DNA of 64,000 nucleotides from Strigamia acuminata (GCA_949358305.1 OX442315.1:22532427-22596426); one strand, 5' to 3'. Positions 22,060 through 33,923 are shown, numbered from the stretch's first letter. Numbers and translations are program-made. The notes: generated by a model from the letters alone, not told the origin.

Positions 22060-23495
22060 TTAATTGCAAATTCTACCACAGCCGAAAAGTGAAATCTGTT
22101 AAATGATCCATTTGTAACTTCAGTTGTTTTATTCAATGCTCGTGTTACGTTAAAATACCCTAATGTCTTTTAGCGGTCACGATCAGTCAAACCAGCCATC
22201 ACAGCTGTATATACGAGGCAAAAGTTCTTGACCAGTCACTACCGAAAATACCATACTGTCATGTCAGCATGCCATGTGTTAAAGCAGAACTTTTATCGCC
22301 TGTCGTAACCCTGCTTTTATTTATCTATTTATTTGTGATGTCAAGTTGTGAGATATTTCTAAAACCAAACGTTAAAAAAAACCTTTAGATGAAGTTTCAG
22401 TTGCAAAACTTATTTGTATTGTAGCATTAGCCGAACGTTTTATTGCCAACAGCTGGAAAATACAAGAATTTGCCGTGCATTCAATATAAATTATAAAATT
22501 TACATTTATTAATTTTAAAGTGCAATTGATCAATGTGTTTAATCAACAGCTTTTACAATTGCAAAGCAACCGCAATCATTTTTCAACTGTCATATCGGAA
22601 ATATATTGAGAAACAGTTGGTAAACATTACGTGATATTTTGACAATTTGATGTTCCTCTCCCGACACCGAGATGTAGAAGATAGAACACACAGACAGTAA
22701 AAATTCCTCCACTATTAATTATGAAAAAGAAATGTCAAGAATCATTGATATAATTCACAACATTCTCGTAAACTCTGTTGCCAGGTTCACTATAAGTTCA
22801 CACTATCAGCAAGTCAGTAAGATGCTTCAAGAAATAGTAACCGAGCAATCATAATCTATTTTATTTGATGCTGAACTGTCTGAATCAATTCAATAACTTG
22901 TTCCTTTATTTGCAGTCATGTGATGTGAATTGATCATGCGCCTGCGTGATTGTTTGCTCATTGCAGTACGTGTAATTGTTCAGCTAAAGCAAAGAATATG
23001 TATGATTTTGCAAATTTCCATTTCCAATGCATAAAAATAAATGAACCATTTATATTGATTTTAGAGTTAACACACACAGATTGGATTTTTGGATTCACAT
23101 ATGTGAAGGTATGAAAATACCGTAAGGTTTGAATATCAATAAAGTCTTGCTTTGAAGCTATATTTGTTATTAGCGTGTCATAGGCATAAAAGTAGGTTGA
23201 TTAACCCACTGCCACAAGTACTTTTTATATAATAAACCTCAAAGTCAAGACAGTCGCCATGTTGGATTTGTTCAGCAGAGAAACCAACTTCTTGTTTACT
23301 TTTCACTAGGTGGTGTTGTTGATCAACAACACCCGACCGGGGATGGCCGAAGAAGATTCTTGACCTTACTTGTCGCCCTTGTCCTCAAGGAGATTTATAA
23401 CCCTCCTTTCTTAGTAATGAGGTACCCCCATTGGTCTTCAGCCCCTTCTCTCCCTCATTGGTTGGCATACCAATGAGGCTAAATTTTTTACTATA

Positions 23496-23894
23496 CTCTT
23501 GTTAACTCCAAGATTAGCCTTTCTCCCATTGGCCTCGTCTCATTACTACTAACTGTAAACTGTGTGCTACCACCAGGAGAAGTAGTTTTTATTTTTATTT
23601 ATTTCTGTGGTTATTACGATCATTTAAATCGATATAATCTTAATTGTATTTTATTATAAAATGGTTTTTCCAGTTAAGAAATAAAGTTTTATACACTTTT
23701 TAATTTGAAACTCATGTTAGTTCTGTTTATTGGTTGCTTTGTCAGGACAGCCAACAATTTCCTAACAATAGGTAATTGATTACAATGTCTGTACATTGTA
23801 ATCCAATTCTGGTGTTTTGGCCCTTTTTTGTATCACTACACAAGTGAAATGGCTCGGCCAATGGGAGAAAGGCTAACCTTGGAGTTAACAACAG
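23496..23894. mobile_element. MITE copy 1 (TA-flanked, terminal inverted repeats)
   Basis: It is flanked by TA on both sides. The terminal inverted repeats are about 43 bp, beginning CTC and ending in a TCCCATTGGCC block. There is no coding capacity. The interior is about 85-90% identical by eye to 34573-34923, including an internal hairpin with arms ATTACAATGT and ACATTGTAAT. The TA duplication and CTC ends fit a Stowaway-like, Tc1/mariner-type non-autonomous element. Confidence 0.75.
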
Positions 23895-23896
23895 TA

Positions 23897-24539
23897 TGTA
23901 CACTGTGAACTCTGATCAGAGGTGAGTCTAAGATTTTTGCCTTTTGAACTTGATAAACCGATTTACCTTTTGGTTGACATATTTCACGTGCGTTAATTCA
24001 TTGACGCACTAATCCGCTTTGTTGTTGTGCCCTACAAGCATGCACATAAATAATTTGGTATTGAATTACTGGATCATGTGTATACTCTCTTGCACAGGTG
24101 CATACATCAGGAGTGTGTTGGCACTGGAGTTGTTAAAATGGTTTTGTTTCATCCACACCAATATGGTTGCCCTGGCCACATTGTTGGACTTTCCGCCAAT
24201 TTCCCTTGTTACTGGATTCAATGTGAAGGAGGACTGAGTTTAAATATTATGTAAGCTCACCTAACATTATCTCTCTTAAGCCATTGTTAGTATTTCATAG
24301 TGGAGCACCCACTATGATCTAAATTACACGTAAATTAAGGAGAGTCATGTGAAAGTGGCTCTGGTAGAATTCAAGGTTCTTTTCATAGACAATCAATCCT
24401 CTTACAGTATTACGATTTCCTCTTGTCTCGATGGGAAGTCCCTATCTCTTTTTTTATGGTTGTTAAATCACAGCATTTCGTGTTACGTCAAACCAACGTG
24501 ACGTGATCCATTCCAACTTCTGTGTATATAACTTATATA
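23897..24539. other. gene-free stretch before the second retrotransposon
   Basis: No gene is recognised. A 72-aa plus frame at 24019-24237 has no domain or signal. Confidence 0.4.
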
Positions 24540-24544
24540 CCAGC
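24540..24544. other. target site duplication CCAGC (left) of the Mag-like element
   Basis: CCAGC precedes the left LTR and recurs at 29366-29370 after the right LTR. This 5-bp duplication is typical of gypsy integrases. Confidence 0.85.
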
Positions 24545-24720
24545 TGGAGTGTTTGACTCCATTGGTCAATCGACCATTTTGTTTGTTATGACGCGCTGTT
24601 CGCAGCGCCACCTATTTTTACCTTTTTGAATAAATCACTTATGTTAATTTCCTTAACCAACATGGCTGTCTTCCTTCGTACTCCGACATATCCTCAACAA
24701 TCAACTTAGAAAACACAATA
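24545..24720 (+). repeat. 5' LTR of the Mag-like element (176 bp)
   Basis: It begins TGGAGTGTTTGACTCCA, which contains a short inverted repeat (TGGAGT/ACTCCA), and ends ACACAATA. AATAAA at 24629-24634 is a likely polyadenylation signal. It is identical to the right LTR. Confidence 0.93.
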
Positions 24721-24721
24721 T

Positions 24722-24731
24722 TGGCGACGAG
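24722..24731 (+). other. primer binding site, tRNA-Ser type
   Basis: TGGCGACGAG one base after the LTR is complementary to the 3' end of eukaryotic tRNA-Ser (GCT), which ends CTCGTCG plus CCA. This is the same primer type as the Mag family. Confidence 0.8.
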
Positions 24732-24899
24732 TATGATTCGATCTACAACAATCCACGCGGTAAATGTGAAATTTGTGTTTTTTTGAGAACTTTGCAAACT
24801 TTTTGACCAACTTCGGACCGTCGCTGACCACGCGTCTTTTCGTTAGGCCTAGTTGTCTGTTCTTCGATTTTTCGTGCTCGTGATCGCCTTTTGACCAAT

Positions 24900-27800
24900 A
24901 TGTCGTCGCTTAAAGGCACACCGAAAGAGTATGACCCGGCAGACGACTGGGAACTGTACTGTATGCGGATGAATAGCATATTTAAGTGCAATAAAATCGT
25001 CGACGATGAAGAGAAAGTCCATACGCTGCTATCGTACGTGGGTATGCCGACTTTCAAGCAGTTGGTTACCCTAGCCGCTCCGAAGAAACCTGATGAAGTC
25101 AAATACGCGGATCTAATCGCCCTGATGCAGAAAAATGCACGTCCTAAGCCGCTCGTTCTGGCGGAAATCCGACGGTTCCACCATCGCGATCGACTACAGG
25201 GCGAGACGGTGCTGGAGTATTCAATGGCTTTGCAGGAATTGGCGCAAAATTGCAAGTTCGCAAATAAGTCGGATGAATTGCGGAATCGTTTCTTGTGTGG
25301 ACTAAAAAATGAGCAGGTCCAGCAAGCTCTCACATTGAAGGAGAATTTGACTTTCGATGCGGCGGTAGAATTTGCGGCGTCGGCGGAGATCTCACACAAG
25401 GAGTTTTCCGAAATTGCTGCGAAACCAGCTTCATCTGCTCAAGTGAATAAAGTCAACGATTCCAGACCACGCCACAATACCAACAAGAAGTGGGGTGGGA
25501 AACGCTCGACGAAGGGCACCTCATCGTTCACGGCCCCGCAGCAATCATCCCGAAAGCAGGGAAATGCTTCTGCGTGTGCATCGTGCGGCAGGAATGACCA
25601 TTCTCGCGAGACGTGCCGTTTCAAAGACGCCAAGTGCCACGGTTGTGGCAAAACAGGACACATTCGTCCTATCTGTCGCGCACCAGTCCAGAACCACGCT
25701 CCAACTCATTCAGTAGGCGTTTTGGACGATTTGACATTTTATCGTGTCCAAACTCAGCACAAGCAGGTGGTAAACTCGGTCCATTTGCCTCGAGTACAGT
25801 CAGTCTTTGTCACCGTGCGTATCGACGGTGTGGACCTGGACATGGAGTTGGATACGGGTGCCAGCGCATCAATTATTAATTTGGACACTTATTTAAAACT
25901 TTTCTCTCGTTTCCCTTTGCAGACCATTCCGTGCGGCATGACTACGTACACTGGACACAAGATTCCGATGGAGGGCATCATTGAAGTTCCAGTCGTCTAC
26001 AAGGATCGCAATTTCCTCCTGCCGCTCTGCATCGCACGGGATGGTCCTGTACCGCTGTTGGGACGAGGCTGGCTCGCCATGTTTGGTTTGCTGTCAAAAA
26101 CCGCTGAGGCCGTCGGCGCAACGATAACTAAAGTGGACACGATCGCTCCTGGAGCCGCTGTCCTCGATGCCGCCACGCAGAAGGAACTGGACGCTCTTCT
26201 GACAAGACATGAGAAAGTGTTTCGAGACGAAATTGGCTGTTTAAACACCGCGCAGGCCCACATCGACATCGATCCTGCCGTGCAGCCTATCTTCTTGAAA
26301 GCGTATCCAGTCCCCATCGCAATGAAGTCGCTTGTCGAGGCCGAATTGGAGAAACTCCAGTCGCTCGGCATAATTACACCGGTCGCGTCATCGCGCTGGG
26401 CGACTCCAGTGATGCACGTCAAGAAGTCGGACGGAACGATAAAGTTAGCGGGTTGTTACAACAGGACAATCAACAAGGCGATTCTCCCGAACTCCTATCC
26501 GCTTCCGCTGTTTGCCGACATCACCACTAAGTTGTCCGGGGGGGAAACTTATTCCATTCTGGACATGACCTCCGCATACAACCAAATTGAATTAGATCCT
26601 GAATCCCAATTATGTTGCACAATTAACACTCACTTAGGTCTTTTCAGGGTCAACCGGCTGTTTTATAGAATTTCGTCCGCTCCTGCCATTTTCCAGAGGG
26701 AGATGGACATTCTCACGGCCAAGATCGAAAGCACGCAACCTTTTATTGACGATTCGGCGCTGACTGGCGCAACTAATGCAGTTCATTTAAAAAACTTGGA
26801 CAAGTTTCTGCACACGTTCCTGAAAGCCGGTTTGACCCTAAATCGTAGGAAGTGTCGTTTTCTCCAGCAGGTCGTACAATTCCTTGGTTTTAATATTTCA
26901 AAGAATGGCATTTCGCCAATTGATTCAAAACTTGCCCCTTTGCGTGACGCTAACCGCCCGACCGACGTTTTATCGTTGAAGTCTTTTCTCGGGCTGGTCA
27001 ACTATTATGGTCGTTTTATTCCGAGCCTGTCCACCTTACTTGAGCCGTTGTACCGTTTAACACGCGACGAGGTCAAGTGGGAATGGACAGAGCAACATGA
27101 ATCGACATGGAAGGCAGTTAAAGTGGCAGTTTCAATTGAATCAGAGCTTGCACACTTTGACCAGGCCAAGAAGTTATATTTAACCGTTGACGCTTCTCCA
27201 GTTGGAGTCGGCGCCTTTCTTTCTCACTTAGGTTCCGATGGCGTCCACAAACCGATCGCATTTGCCAGTTTGTTGTTGTCGGCTGCGCAAAAGAACTACG
27301 CGCAAATAGAGCGTGAAGGCTTGGCCATTATTTATGGTATCAGAAAGTTCCACCACTATTTGTTTGGCCGTAGATTCTATTTGCGCACCGACCACAAACC
27401 CCTTGTCTCGATTTTTGGAGACAAGAAGGGGTGCAACCAGGTTGTGGCAGCGCGGCTACACCGCTGGGCAGTTTTCCTCTCTGCGTACGATTACGTCATT
27501 GAGCACGTGCACGCTGCGGACAATGCTGTCGCTGATGGCTTGTCCAGGAATCCACAACCAGTTGTTGATGGCAAGGAGGATTTAGAAATTGGCATTAATT
27601 CTATTTTTTCGACTTCAATTTCAGATTTCCCAATGTCCACCGCTTCGTTGACCGCTGCTTATGCAGCCGACAAAGAACTGCAGTCTGTTCTGCAGCACGT
27701 CCGGAATGGATGGGAATCTCATTCGCCTGACTTGGAATTATTTTTCAAGCAGCGAGAATCGTTCTCAACTTATCAAAACTTTTTATTTTTATCTGATAGG

Positions 27801-29009
27801 TTGGTGATTCCTTCTGCTATTCGGCGCTTAATTCTCATCGAACTCCACGCAGGTCATTACGGCATTGTCCGTACTAAATCGTTGGCGCGAGCCACGGTTT
27901 GGTGGCCTGGAATCGATGCAGATATTGAGCGCACGATCAAGAATTGTGATGTTTGCCAGCGCAGCCTACCCGATCCGCCCAAAACCAACACAATCAAGTG
28001 GCCTGTCCCAGATCAGGTGTGGGGTCGTGTTCACTTAGACTTCGCCGGCCCTTTCCACAATTCCATGTTTTTGCTCGCTGTCGACGCAAAGTCTAAATGG
28101 TGTGAAGTGCGCGCCATGTCGACAACCACCGCTGCCGCCACCATCGCTGTCGTGAAGTCGTGGTTCGAGTGCCACGGATTGCCGCTCCATTTCCACACAG
28201 ATAACGGGCCGCAATTCACGTCGCAAGAATTTCGAGCATTTTTGGCTATCAACGGGATCCGGCACACACTTTCGCCGCCGTACCACCCCGCTACGAATGG
28301 TGCAGTTGAAGGCTTCGTTAAAACCTTCAAGAACCAGGTAGATAAGTTGTTGGCCAGTAATTTTTCATTGTCGGCTGCAGTATCGCATTTTTTGGCGTCG
28401 TATCGCTCCACGCCGCACGCCACAACCAAGATTTCGCCCGCGTTAGCGTTTACCAATCGGGAAATGCGTTCGAGACTGCACCTTCTTAACCCGAAATTAT
28501 TGCCCGAAACTCCCCAAACCAACACGCAACGTCGTTTTGAAGTGGACGATTTGGTGTTTGCTCGAGACTATCGAGGCACCAATCGATGGATTCCAGGTGT
28601 TGTTCGCCGCAAAACGTCTTCTACAACGTACGACATCGAGGTCGCTTTGGACGTTGTTTGGAGCCGTCACGTGGACCAGTTGCGCCCGAGATTAGTTGGT
28701 GCAAAATTGCCTCATATTGAGGGGGAAAATCGTGGAAGTTTGCTTCTATCCTTGCTCCCGAATCCACTACTGACAGTTCCGCCGATGAATACGAACAATC
28801 CACCCAACTTACCTGCTCAACTTCCAGCTCCAGCTCCAACCGTTGTACCACAAACCGCTGCCCAGGTCCATGCTCCGCCTTTGCCTGTTCGCGCGCCCTC
28901 ACCGCCTGCAGTTGCTGGCCCGAGTGCCTCGCCGCCACCTGCTCGAAGTCCGCGTCCTGTGCGTGAGAAGAGACCGCCGGACTTTTATGGTTTTCCGGTT
29001 AACCAGTGA
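24900..29009 (+). CDS. gag-pol: Gag-Pol polyprotein of the Mag-like element (1369 aa)
   Basis: I chose ATG 24900; the frame is open three codons upstream, but only from TTG. Residues 8-165 are a gag domain. Two CCHC knuckles follow (CASCGRNDHSRETC and CHGCGKTGHIRPIC, about 226-259). The aspartic protease motif is LDTGAS (D318). The RT lies at about 470-640, with LDMTSAYNQ (D555). The RNase H has VDASPVGVG, EREGLAI, TDHKPL and VADGLSR. The integrase has a zinc finger ending CDVCQ, a D,D-E core (LDFAGP, TDNGPQF, GAVEGF) and a C-terminal WSRHVDQLRPR module, then a Pro-rich tail ending RPPDFYGF. Oddities are in the RT. YxDD is FIDD (D617/D618), the usual LPFG is LFYR (587-590), and the CGDY-type Asp is Cys (C519). 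No stop or frameshift separates gag from pol. Confidence 0.93.
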   Translation: MSSLKGTPKEYDPADDWELYCMRMNSIFKCNKIVDDEEKVHTLLSYVGMPTFKQLVTLAAPKKPDEVKYADLIALMQKNARPKPLVLAEIRRFHHRDRLQGETVLEYSMALQELAQNCKFANKSDELRNRFLCGLKNEQVQQALTLKENLTFDAAVEFAASAEISHKEFSEIAAKPASSAQVNKVNDSRPRHNTNKKWGGKRSTKGTSSFTAPQQSSRKQGNASACASCGRNDHSRETCRFKDAKCHGCGKTGHIRPICRAPVQNHAPTHSVGVLDDLTFYRVQTQHKQVVNSVHLPRVQSVFVTVRIDGVDLDMELDTGASASIINLDTYLKLFSRFPLQTIPCGMTTYTGHKIPMEGIIEVPVVYKDRNFLLPLCIARDGPVPLLGRGWLAMFGLLSKTAEAVGATITKVDTIAPGAAVLDAATQKELDALLTRHEKVFRDEIGCLNTAQAHIDIDPAVQPIFLKAYPVPIAMKSLVEAELEKLQSLGIITPVASSRWATPVMHVKKSDGTIKLAGCYNRTINKAILPNSYPLPLFADITTKLSGGETYSILDMTSAYNQIELDPESQLCCTINTHLGLFRVNRLFYRISSAPAIFQREMDILTAKIESTQPFIDDSALTGATNAVHLKNLDKFLHTFLKAGLTLNRRKCRFLQQVVQFLGFNISKNGISPIDSKLAPLRDANRPTDVLSLKSFLGLVNYYGRFIPSLSTLLEPLYRLTRDEVKWEWTEQHESTWKAVKVAVSIESELAHFDQAKKLYLTVDASPVGVGAFLSHLGSDGVHKPIAFASLLLSAAQKNYAQIEREGLAIIYGIRKFHHYLFGRRFYLRTDHKPLVSIFGDKKGCNQVVAARLHRWAVFLSAYDYVIEHVHAADNAVADGLSRNPQPVVDGKEDLEIGINSIFSTSISDFPMSTASLTAAYAADKELQSVLQHVRNGWESHSPDLELFFKQRESFSTYQNFLFLSDRLVIPSAIRRLILIELHAGHYGIVRTKSLARATVWWPGIDADIERTIKNCDVCQRSLPDPPKTNTIKWPVPDQVWGRVHLDFAGPFHNSMFLLAVDAKSKWCEVRAMSTTTAAATIAVVKSWFECHGLPLHFHTDNGPQFTSQEFRAFLAINGIRHTLSPPYHPATNGAVEGFVKTFKNQVDKLLASNFSLSAAVSHFLASYRSTPHATTKISPALAFTNREMRSRLHLLNPKLLPETPQTNTQRRFEVDDLVFARDYRGTNRWIPGVVRRKTSSTTYDIEVALDVVWSRHVDQLRPRLVGAKLPHIEGENRGSLLLSLLPNPLLTVPPMNTNNPPNLPAQLPAPAPTVVPQTAAQVHAPPLPVRAPSPPAVAGPSASPPPARSPRPVREKRPPDFYGFPVNQ

Positions 29010-29178
29010 TTGGTTTTGTGTGTTCTTTATTGAATTAATTCGTTTTTGCACTCACGTTTAAATGTAATGTTTTTTATTGTTCATTTCTTACATTGTTAAA
29101 CCGCTAGTGTTTATTGCTTTTATTCTTTTAATTAATTCATGTTAGTTTTAAATTTGTAATTGGTGTTTTCCCCCAATT

Positions 29179-29189
29179 AGAGGGAATGA
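29179..29189 (+). other. polypurine tract of the Mag-like element
   Basis: AGAGGGAATGA directly precedes the 3' LTR. It is interrupted by one T, but position and purine content fit the plus-strand primer. Confidence 0.6.
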
Positions 29190-29365
29190 TGGAGTGTTTG
29201 ACTCCATTGGTCAATCGACCATTTTGTTTGTTATGACGCGCTGTTCGCAGCGCCACCTATTTTTACCTTTTTGAATAAATCACTTATGTTAATTTCCTTA
29301 ACCAACATGGCTGTCTTCCTTCGTACTCCGACATATCCTCAACAATCAACTTAGAAAACACAATA
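29190..29365 (+). repeat. 3' LTR of the Mag-like element (176 bp)
   Basis: It is identical by eye to the 5' LTR over its whole length, and the CCAGC duplication follows directly. Confidence 0.93.
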
Positions 29366-29370
29366 CCAGC

Positions 29371-32300
29371 AACGAAATAAACTGGCATACTATTCTCATA
29401 CCCATTCCGAATCCGAATTATTTCGTAATTCCTAATTTCCATTTGCAATTTCTAATTCTTAATAAACGTCAATCAATAACCTTTTTTCGAAAATATAAAA
29501 TTCGCCTCATTTTGCCTCAACAATGATCAACAATGTCAACATACTGCTATAAAAAAGGTTCGTGCGGACGGTTCGGATGAATCCGCGTGTTTACTCAAAC
29601 CGCACGGCGGATTGACTGCGGAGCAATTTGTAGTGGTTGGTGCAAAATGTGGAAGCGTTTTAGACTAAATATGCGCAATATTAGCCAACACATTCAGCCA
29701 TCCCATCCGCATTTTCATCCACAAGCAGATCATTTAACACAATCCGAACTTCAGCCGATCCGATCCAATCCGATCCACAGATGTTAAATTCCTTTACTTT
29801 CACCGTTTGGTCATGAATTAGTCATGTGCAAAGTCTGCCAGCGTCAAGTACTTGTATATGTAATTGACTTGCCATCTAATTGGGCAATCAAATGTTGATA
29901 TTGTAAAGCGCTCTGTGTTTATGCAATTATTGTATTATTTATACTTGTATAACAGTGTTATGATTTGAGAAAGAAAACGCATTGTTTCTTGTTGGCTCAC
30001 TTATTTATATATTTACTCTGCACCAATCTAATAATTTACCGTCCTTATTTGTTACAAGTCAGATATATTTATTTTATGGTTTTATTATCCCCTTTAAGCC
30101 CAAAGCCCTTTGCTGTCACTCCTGGAGTGACATTCCAGTAGTAGAAGTGGCCCCCTGCCACTCCAAAACCCCCTTTTCAGAGCCATGACTTGCAAGAAGC
30201 CTTGCAGCATAGCCTCCCAACTACCCCTTAATATGTGTTAATATTAAACCTTATGCCCCTCATTAATTACTCCCATCACACGTATTGCAAGGTTGTTTCA
30301 GTTAAATAAACAAATGTTTGAAAGCAGAATAAAACAACACAGGATATATTGACATAGAAGATCCGTAATTAGCTTATTTCTGCATGATTACCTTAATTGA
30401 GTAATAGATTAAGTTCCAATCTTTGGTTTTGTTTTAATTTATACAATTACTTTTTTCACACGGTATTGATCGTTTCTCTGATATCATATTTGAAAATTGC
30501 AAATTGTGACAAAATTGCCTGTTGCTCTCCACCATTAATTAAATAAAAATTGAAGACAGAAAGACAAGATTCATGTCTGGAAACGAAGAGAAGATTAAAT
30601 GTGGTTAAACCCATTAAATTAAACATGATTTAAAACGATTAAATCGAGCACGGTTAAAAGTTAAAACAAACCGTTCATGGGTAAAAATTGAACATCGGTC
30701 GTGTTTTTGTTGTTGCCTTTTTTTTTTGTTTGGTTCCAAGCATTGTGTGCGAATGAACCAGATAAGTAAAAGTAACCATGACAACAGATTGCTCTTAGAC
30801 TCGGCATTACTGGCAAGATGCCGTTAAGGATGACGTGACTCTGTCAAGAAAAATTGGCTACATCTTCATCATGAAAAAAATTCAATTGAGCTTAATATGG
30901 TTTATTTAGCTCATATCCGAAAATCACAATGGAATGTAGATTGACTTAGTGCAACACTGCAAACCGTATAAATCCATATATAAATTTAAAATCATTTTGG
31001 CATTGATGTCGCTACGTGTCCCTATTGAAATATTGTGCATATTGAATTTTAATGCAACGTGTAATTTTGATTTAAAATGTGTCACTCAATATCCCTAATG
31101 ACTATCATTTACTCCCTAATTACCTTACCATTGCACACATTATATATACAATGATTCCCGGTACCGCATGCAATTTCCTCGGAAATTAATTTGAAATTCA
31201 AAGCACGATCAAAACACAGAAATTAGGCAAACTTTTAGAAAAACATCTCCTCACCGATTTATAGAGAATTCCAACTTTTAGCCAACTTTTATGCTGGTCT
31301 CTTTTGAACTCTGAAGTGACTTGTTTTTATGCTAATGTTTGTTGTGTAGCTACTTGAAGCGTCGCTGCATACAGATGAAGGGGCAACATTAAGGAAAAGA
31401 AGAAAGCGAGTAACCCACAAGATGCTCTTTTTGGCCATCGGCTGTTTGTTTTTGATTACTCAACTGAAGCTAACAATATTTCAAGTACCGTATGTGCAGA
31501 GGTTTATGGTAGCTCATTAGGGACACCAGTTCACTCTTAGACCTCCAGCAATACTCTGTTTGCGGTATCTCGAATTTTCCATGCTATATGAGCCTCCATC
31601 TACCAACCAACCGGAAGAAAAAGTTTAGAATCAACATAATAAGCGGACGTTCAGTCATTACATTTTCATTTTAATGAAATTTTAAACCTCTTTATATCTT
31701 TTCGCTAAACAAATATAAACATATCGGGATATGATACTGCAGGCGTGTAAAGCTCTGCCTGTTTAAATCTGTAACTGAGGCCATCAAGTGGCGAAGAGGT
31801 TGTCAATACAAGAAGAGGGCGTATCGTAAAACCTGGTCAGAAAGAGAGAGAGAGAGAAAAAAAAGAGAAAGCTGTTGGGTGTAACCAATTCCATGTAACC
31901 CTCAAGTTGAGCCCCTCGAGAACAAGTTTAGTTTACAAGCTCTCAGTTGATTCGAGATTAGTTGTGTGTAGGACCACACAAATTGAAGATTTGTAATTTG
32001 ACTGCCTCGCAATAGCAGGTTTAAAGTATCATATTAAAGTTTGGTAGTCATTAGAATAAACCCTACGCTAACTCAAGAGAACTTTGTTATCGTCTCCACG
32101 TATGCTCGATTATAGCTTTCATCTGTGTTTCTTCCCATAGATTCCGAGAATGTTAATTCTCCTTTTTCCCTTCTCAAATGCACGAATTCGGAGGAAAATT
32201 GAGTTAAAAATGAGTTTTCTCTTTCAAAAGGTTTTAAATGCATTATCAATCTTGGAGCATGTCAACAACAGACGGAAAATAGGGCAATTGGTAGAGAAAA

Positions 32301-33923
32301 GTAACACGTTCACTTAAATATAATTTCGACAAGCAAAGAAATTATTTTGTAAATGGAGTTTCATTTTTATTTCCTTTTTTTCCCTTCTGTGTCCGTTTTT
32401 CACTTCAACTTAGTGTTGACTGCACTTGAGTTTCATGGATGTTGACCACTTAGCCTCTTTCCTTTGGGTGGGTTGGAGGCTAGAAATTGGCATTAAAGTT
32501 TGGTTGTATAGAAAATGGAACTGAGCTTTTGTGGATTGCGAGCAGACAATCTGATAACTAGGCCTATATATACGGCATGCGATTGTATTTTTTGTACTCG
32601 AGAGAGCTTGGGCCTATGACGTCAGTAGGAAATGCTATCTTCGCAAGCGATCACTTGGAAAGAACTGGTCATTTGTATAATGTTCATGCAAGGGGAATAA
32701 GAGGCAATATATCATGAGACTTGCTCTTTCGATGCATGAATTTGTGTTACGCACTAGATCACTGTTTGCCCTTTAGTTTACGCTAAATTTTTGCTGGTTA
32801 AAAGATTTATTGATTCATTCTACTTGTTTTTTTTTCTTTTTTAAAGGTAAACAAGACGGAAGAATGTTGCAAAGTTGCAAAGATAACGGGTAAGTTTTTT
32901 TTGTTTTATTTATTATTTAAAAAAAAAAATATTCCACATTACATGCAAGACATTTTTGCATTTCCTGATGCTTGCACACAAAGCATCTATTATAGTATAG
33001 ATTTTTCAAAGATATTTTCATTTACCAGGCTCGTATCGGAGTGTCATTTTTATATGAAAAAAGTGTTTCTATTCACACGATCCACTACTAATAATAATGT
33101 AGAAAAGACATTAGGCTTAGAACTATGTCAGAACTGATATGTCATGTTCTTTCTCTCCACGTTTGATGGACCGGAAGCTCTTTAGGACATCCTCAATGGT
33201 CCTATACGGCTAGAGAACTTCCATGCTCTTCCCGTGAGCACCCTTCTCCTTTTCTTGATGCTCTGTTTCGCTCTCCTGCGCTATTCTCGTTTGTTATAAA
33301 ACGCAACATCAAGGGCAACGTGAGGCTCATCAAACCAAAAGCCTCCAGAGAAAAGTCCCACATTTTCAAGATGAAAGAGTGGCGCATGCAGTAACTCCTT
33401 GATTCCGTTATTATATAATAGCAAATTTTTATAAGCCCTGAGAGGTCTATTGTCGTGTGTAGGTTAAAAATAATATTAGATTTATATTAGAGTTGGACCT
33501 AAGTTGGCACTTGAAAAGAATGTGATAAAGCAACGTTATCTCGAGTCACATAATGTAAGGTCGTAAAAGATTATAGTGAATAACAACATTAAACTACAAG
33601 TCGAAATCAAGATTTAATTTCCCAAAGACAATTTCGCGCTACTTCGTGGCTAGAACAATATTTTTCAATTACTTATTAGTTATTACTTTTTAAACACTCA
33701 AGCTGTAAGTCTTATTTTTTTCAGTTTATTCTGACTGTCTGCTAATGAATATATTATTAACGAAGACAAAACATTGCCATTTTTATTTCATTATACAAAT
33801 ATACAGGGCGTTAAGAGAGCTCCATTTTTGTTTGACAGAAAGGCAAAGCACTTTAGGAAATCCCTTGTGTTTTGTTTTAACAATGTGCTGAAGTAAGTGT
33901 AAATAGTGGTGACAAGAAAAAGG
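29371..33923. other. AT-rich region with no recognised gene
   Basis: The stretch has short frames only. A less AT-rich patch at 30090-30230 contains the near-palindrome GTCACTCCTGGAGTGAC (30115-30131). A purine run (GA repeats) lies near 31840-31870. A frame near 31350-31490 encodes a basic cluster followed by a hydrophobic segment after a possible AG acceptor, but I could not find a convincing donor. No RNA gene is recognised. Confidence 0.4.

Larger units (their letters stand above)
20485..23493. other. AT-rich flank with candidate host exons
   Basis: After the right-hand GTGA the sequence returns to AT-rich single-copy-like DNA with poly-A and poly-T runs near 20.6 kb. Two candidate exons are listed separately (20940-21108 plus, 21679-22059 minus). 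A 102-aa minus frame at 21241-21549 contains an internal ATG followed by a signal-peptide-like run but has no usable upstream start. A perfect 22-bp palindrome centred on GATC lies at 23312-23333. I recognise nothing else. Confidence 0.4.
24545..29365 (+). mobile_element. complete Ty3/gypsy element, Mag/K02A2.6-like, 4.8 kb
   Basis: The two 176-bp LTRs are identical by eye (24545-24720 and 29190-29365). A tRNA-Ser primer site follows the first LTR, a purine tract precedes the second, and one ORF spans gag to integrase. CCAGC flanks both sides. The coding region is clearly richer in G and C than the surrounding DNA. The LTRs start TG but end TA, not CA. Identical LTRs and an unbroken ORF indicate a recent insertion. 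Confidence 0.94.

Noticed and set aside
24891-24899. Start of the Mag-like ORF three codons upstream
   Set aside because: That codon is TTG. The ATG at 24900 is the natural eukaryotic start.
31340-31510. Possible exon with a basic cluster and hydrophobic segment after an AG acceptor
   Set aside because: The donor is weak and the frame soon stops, so a membrane-protein exon could not be supported.
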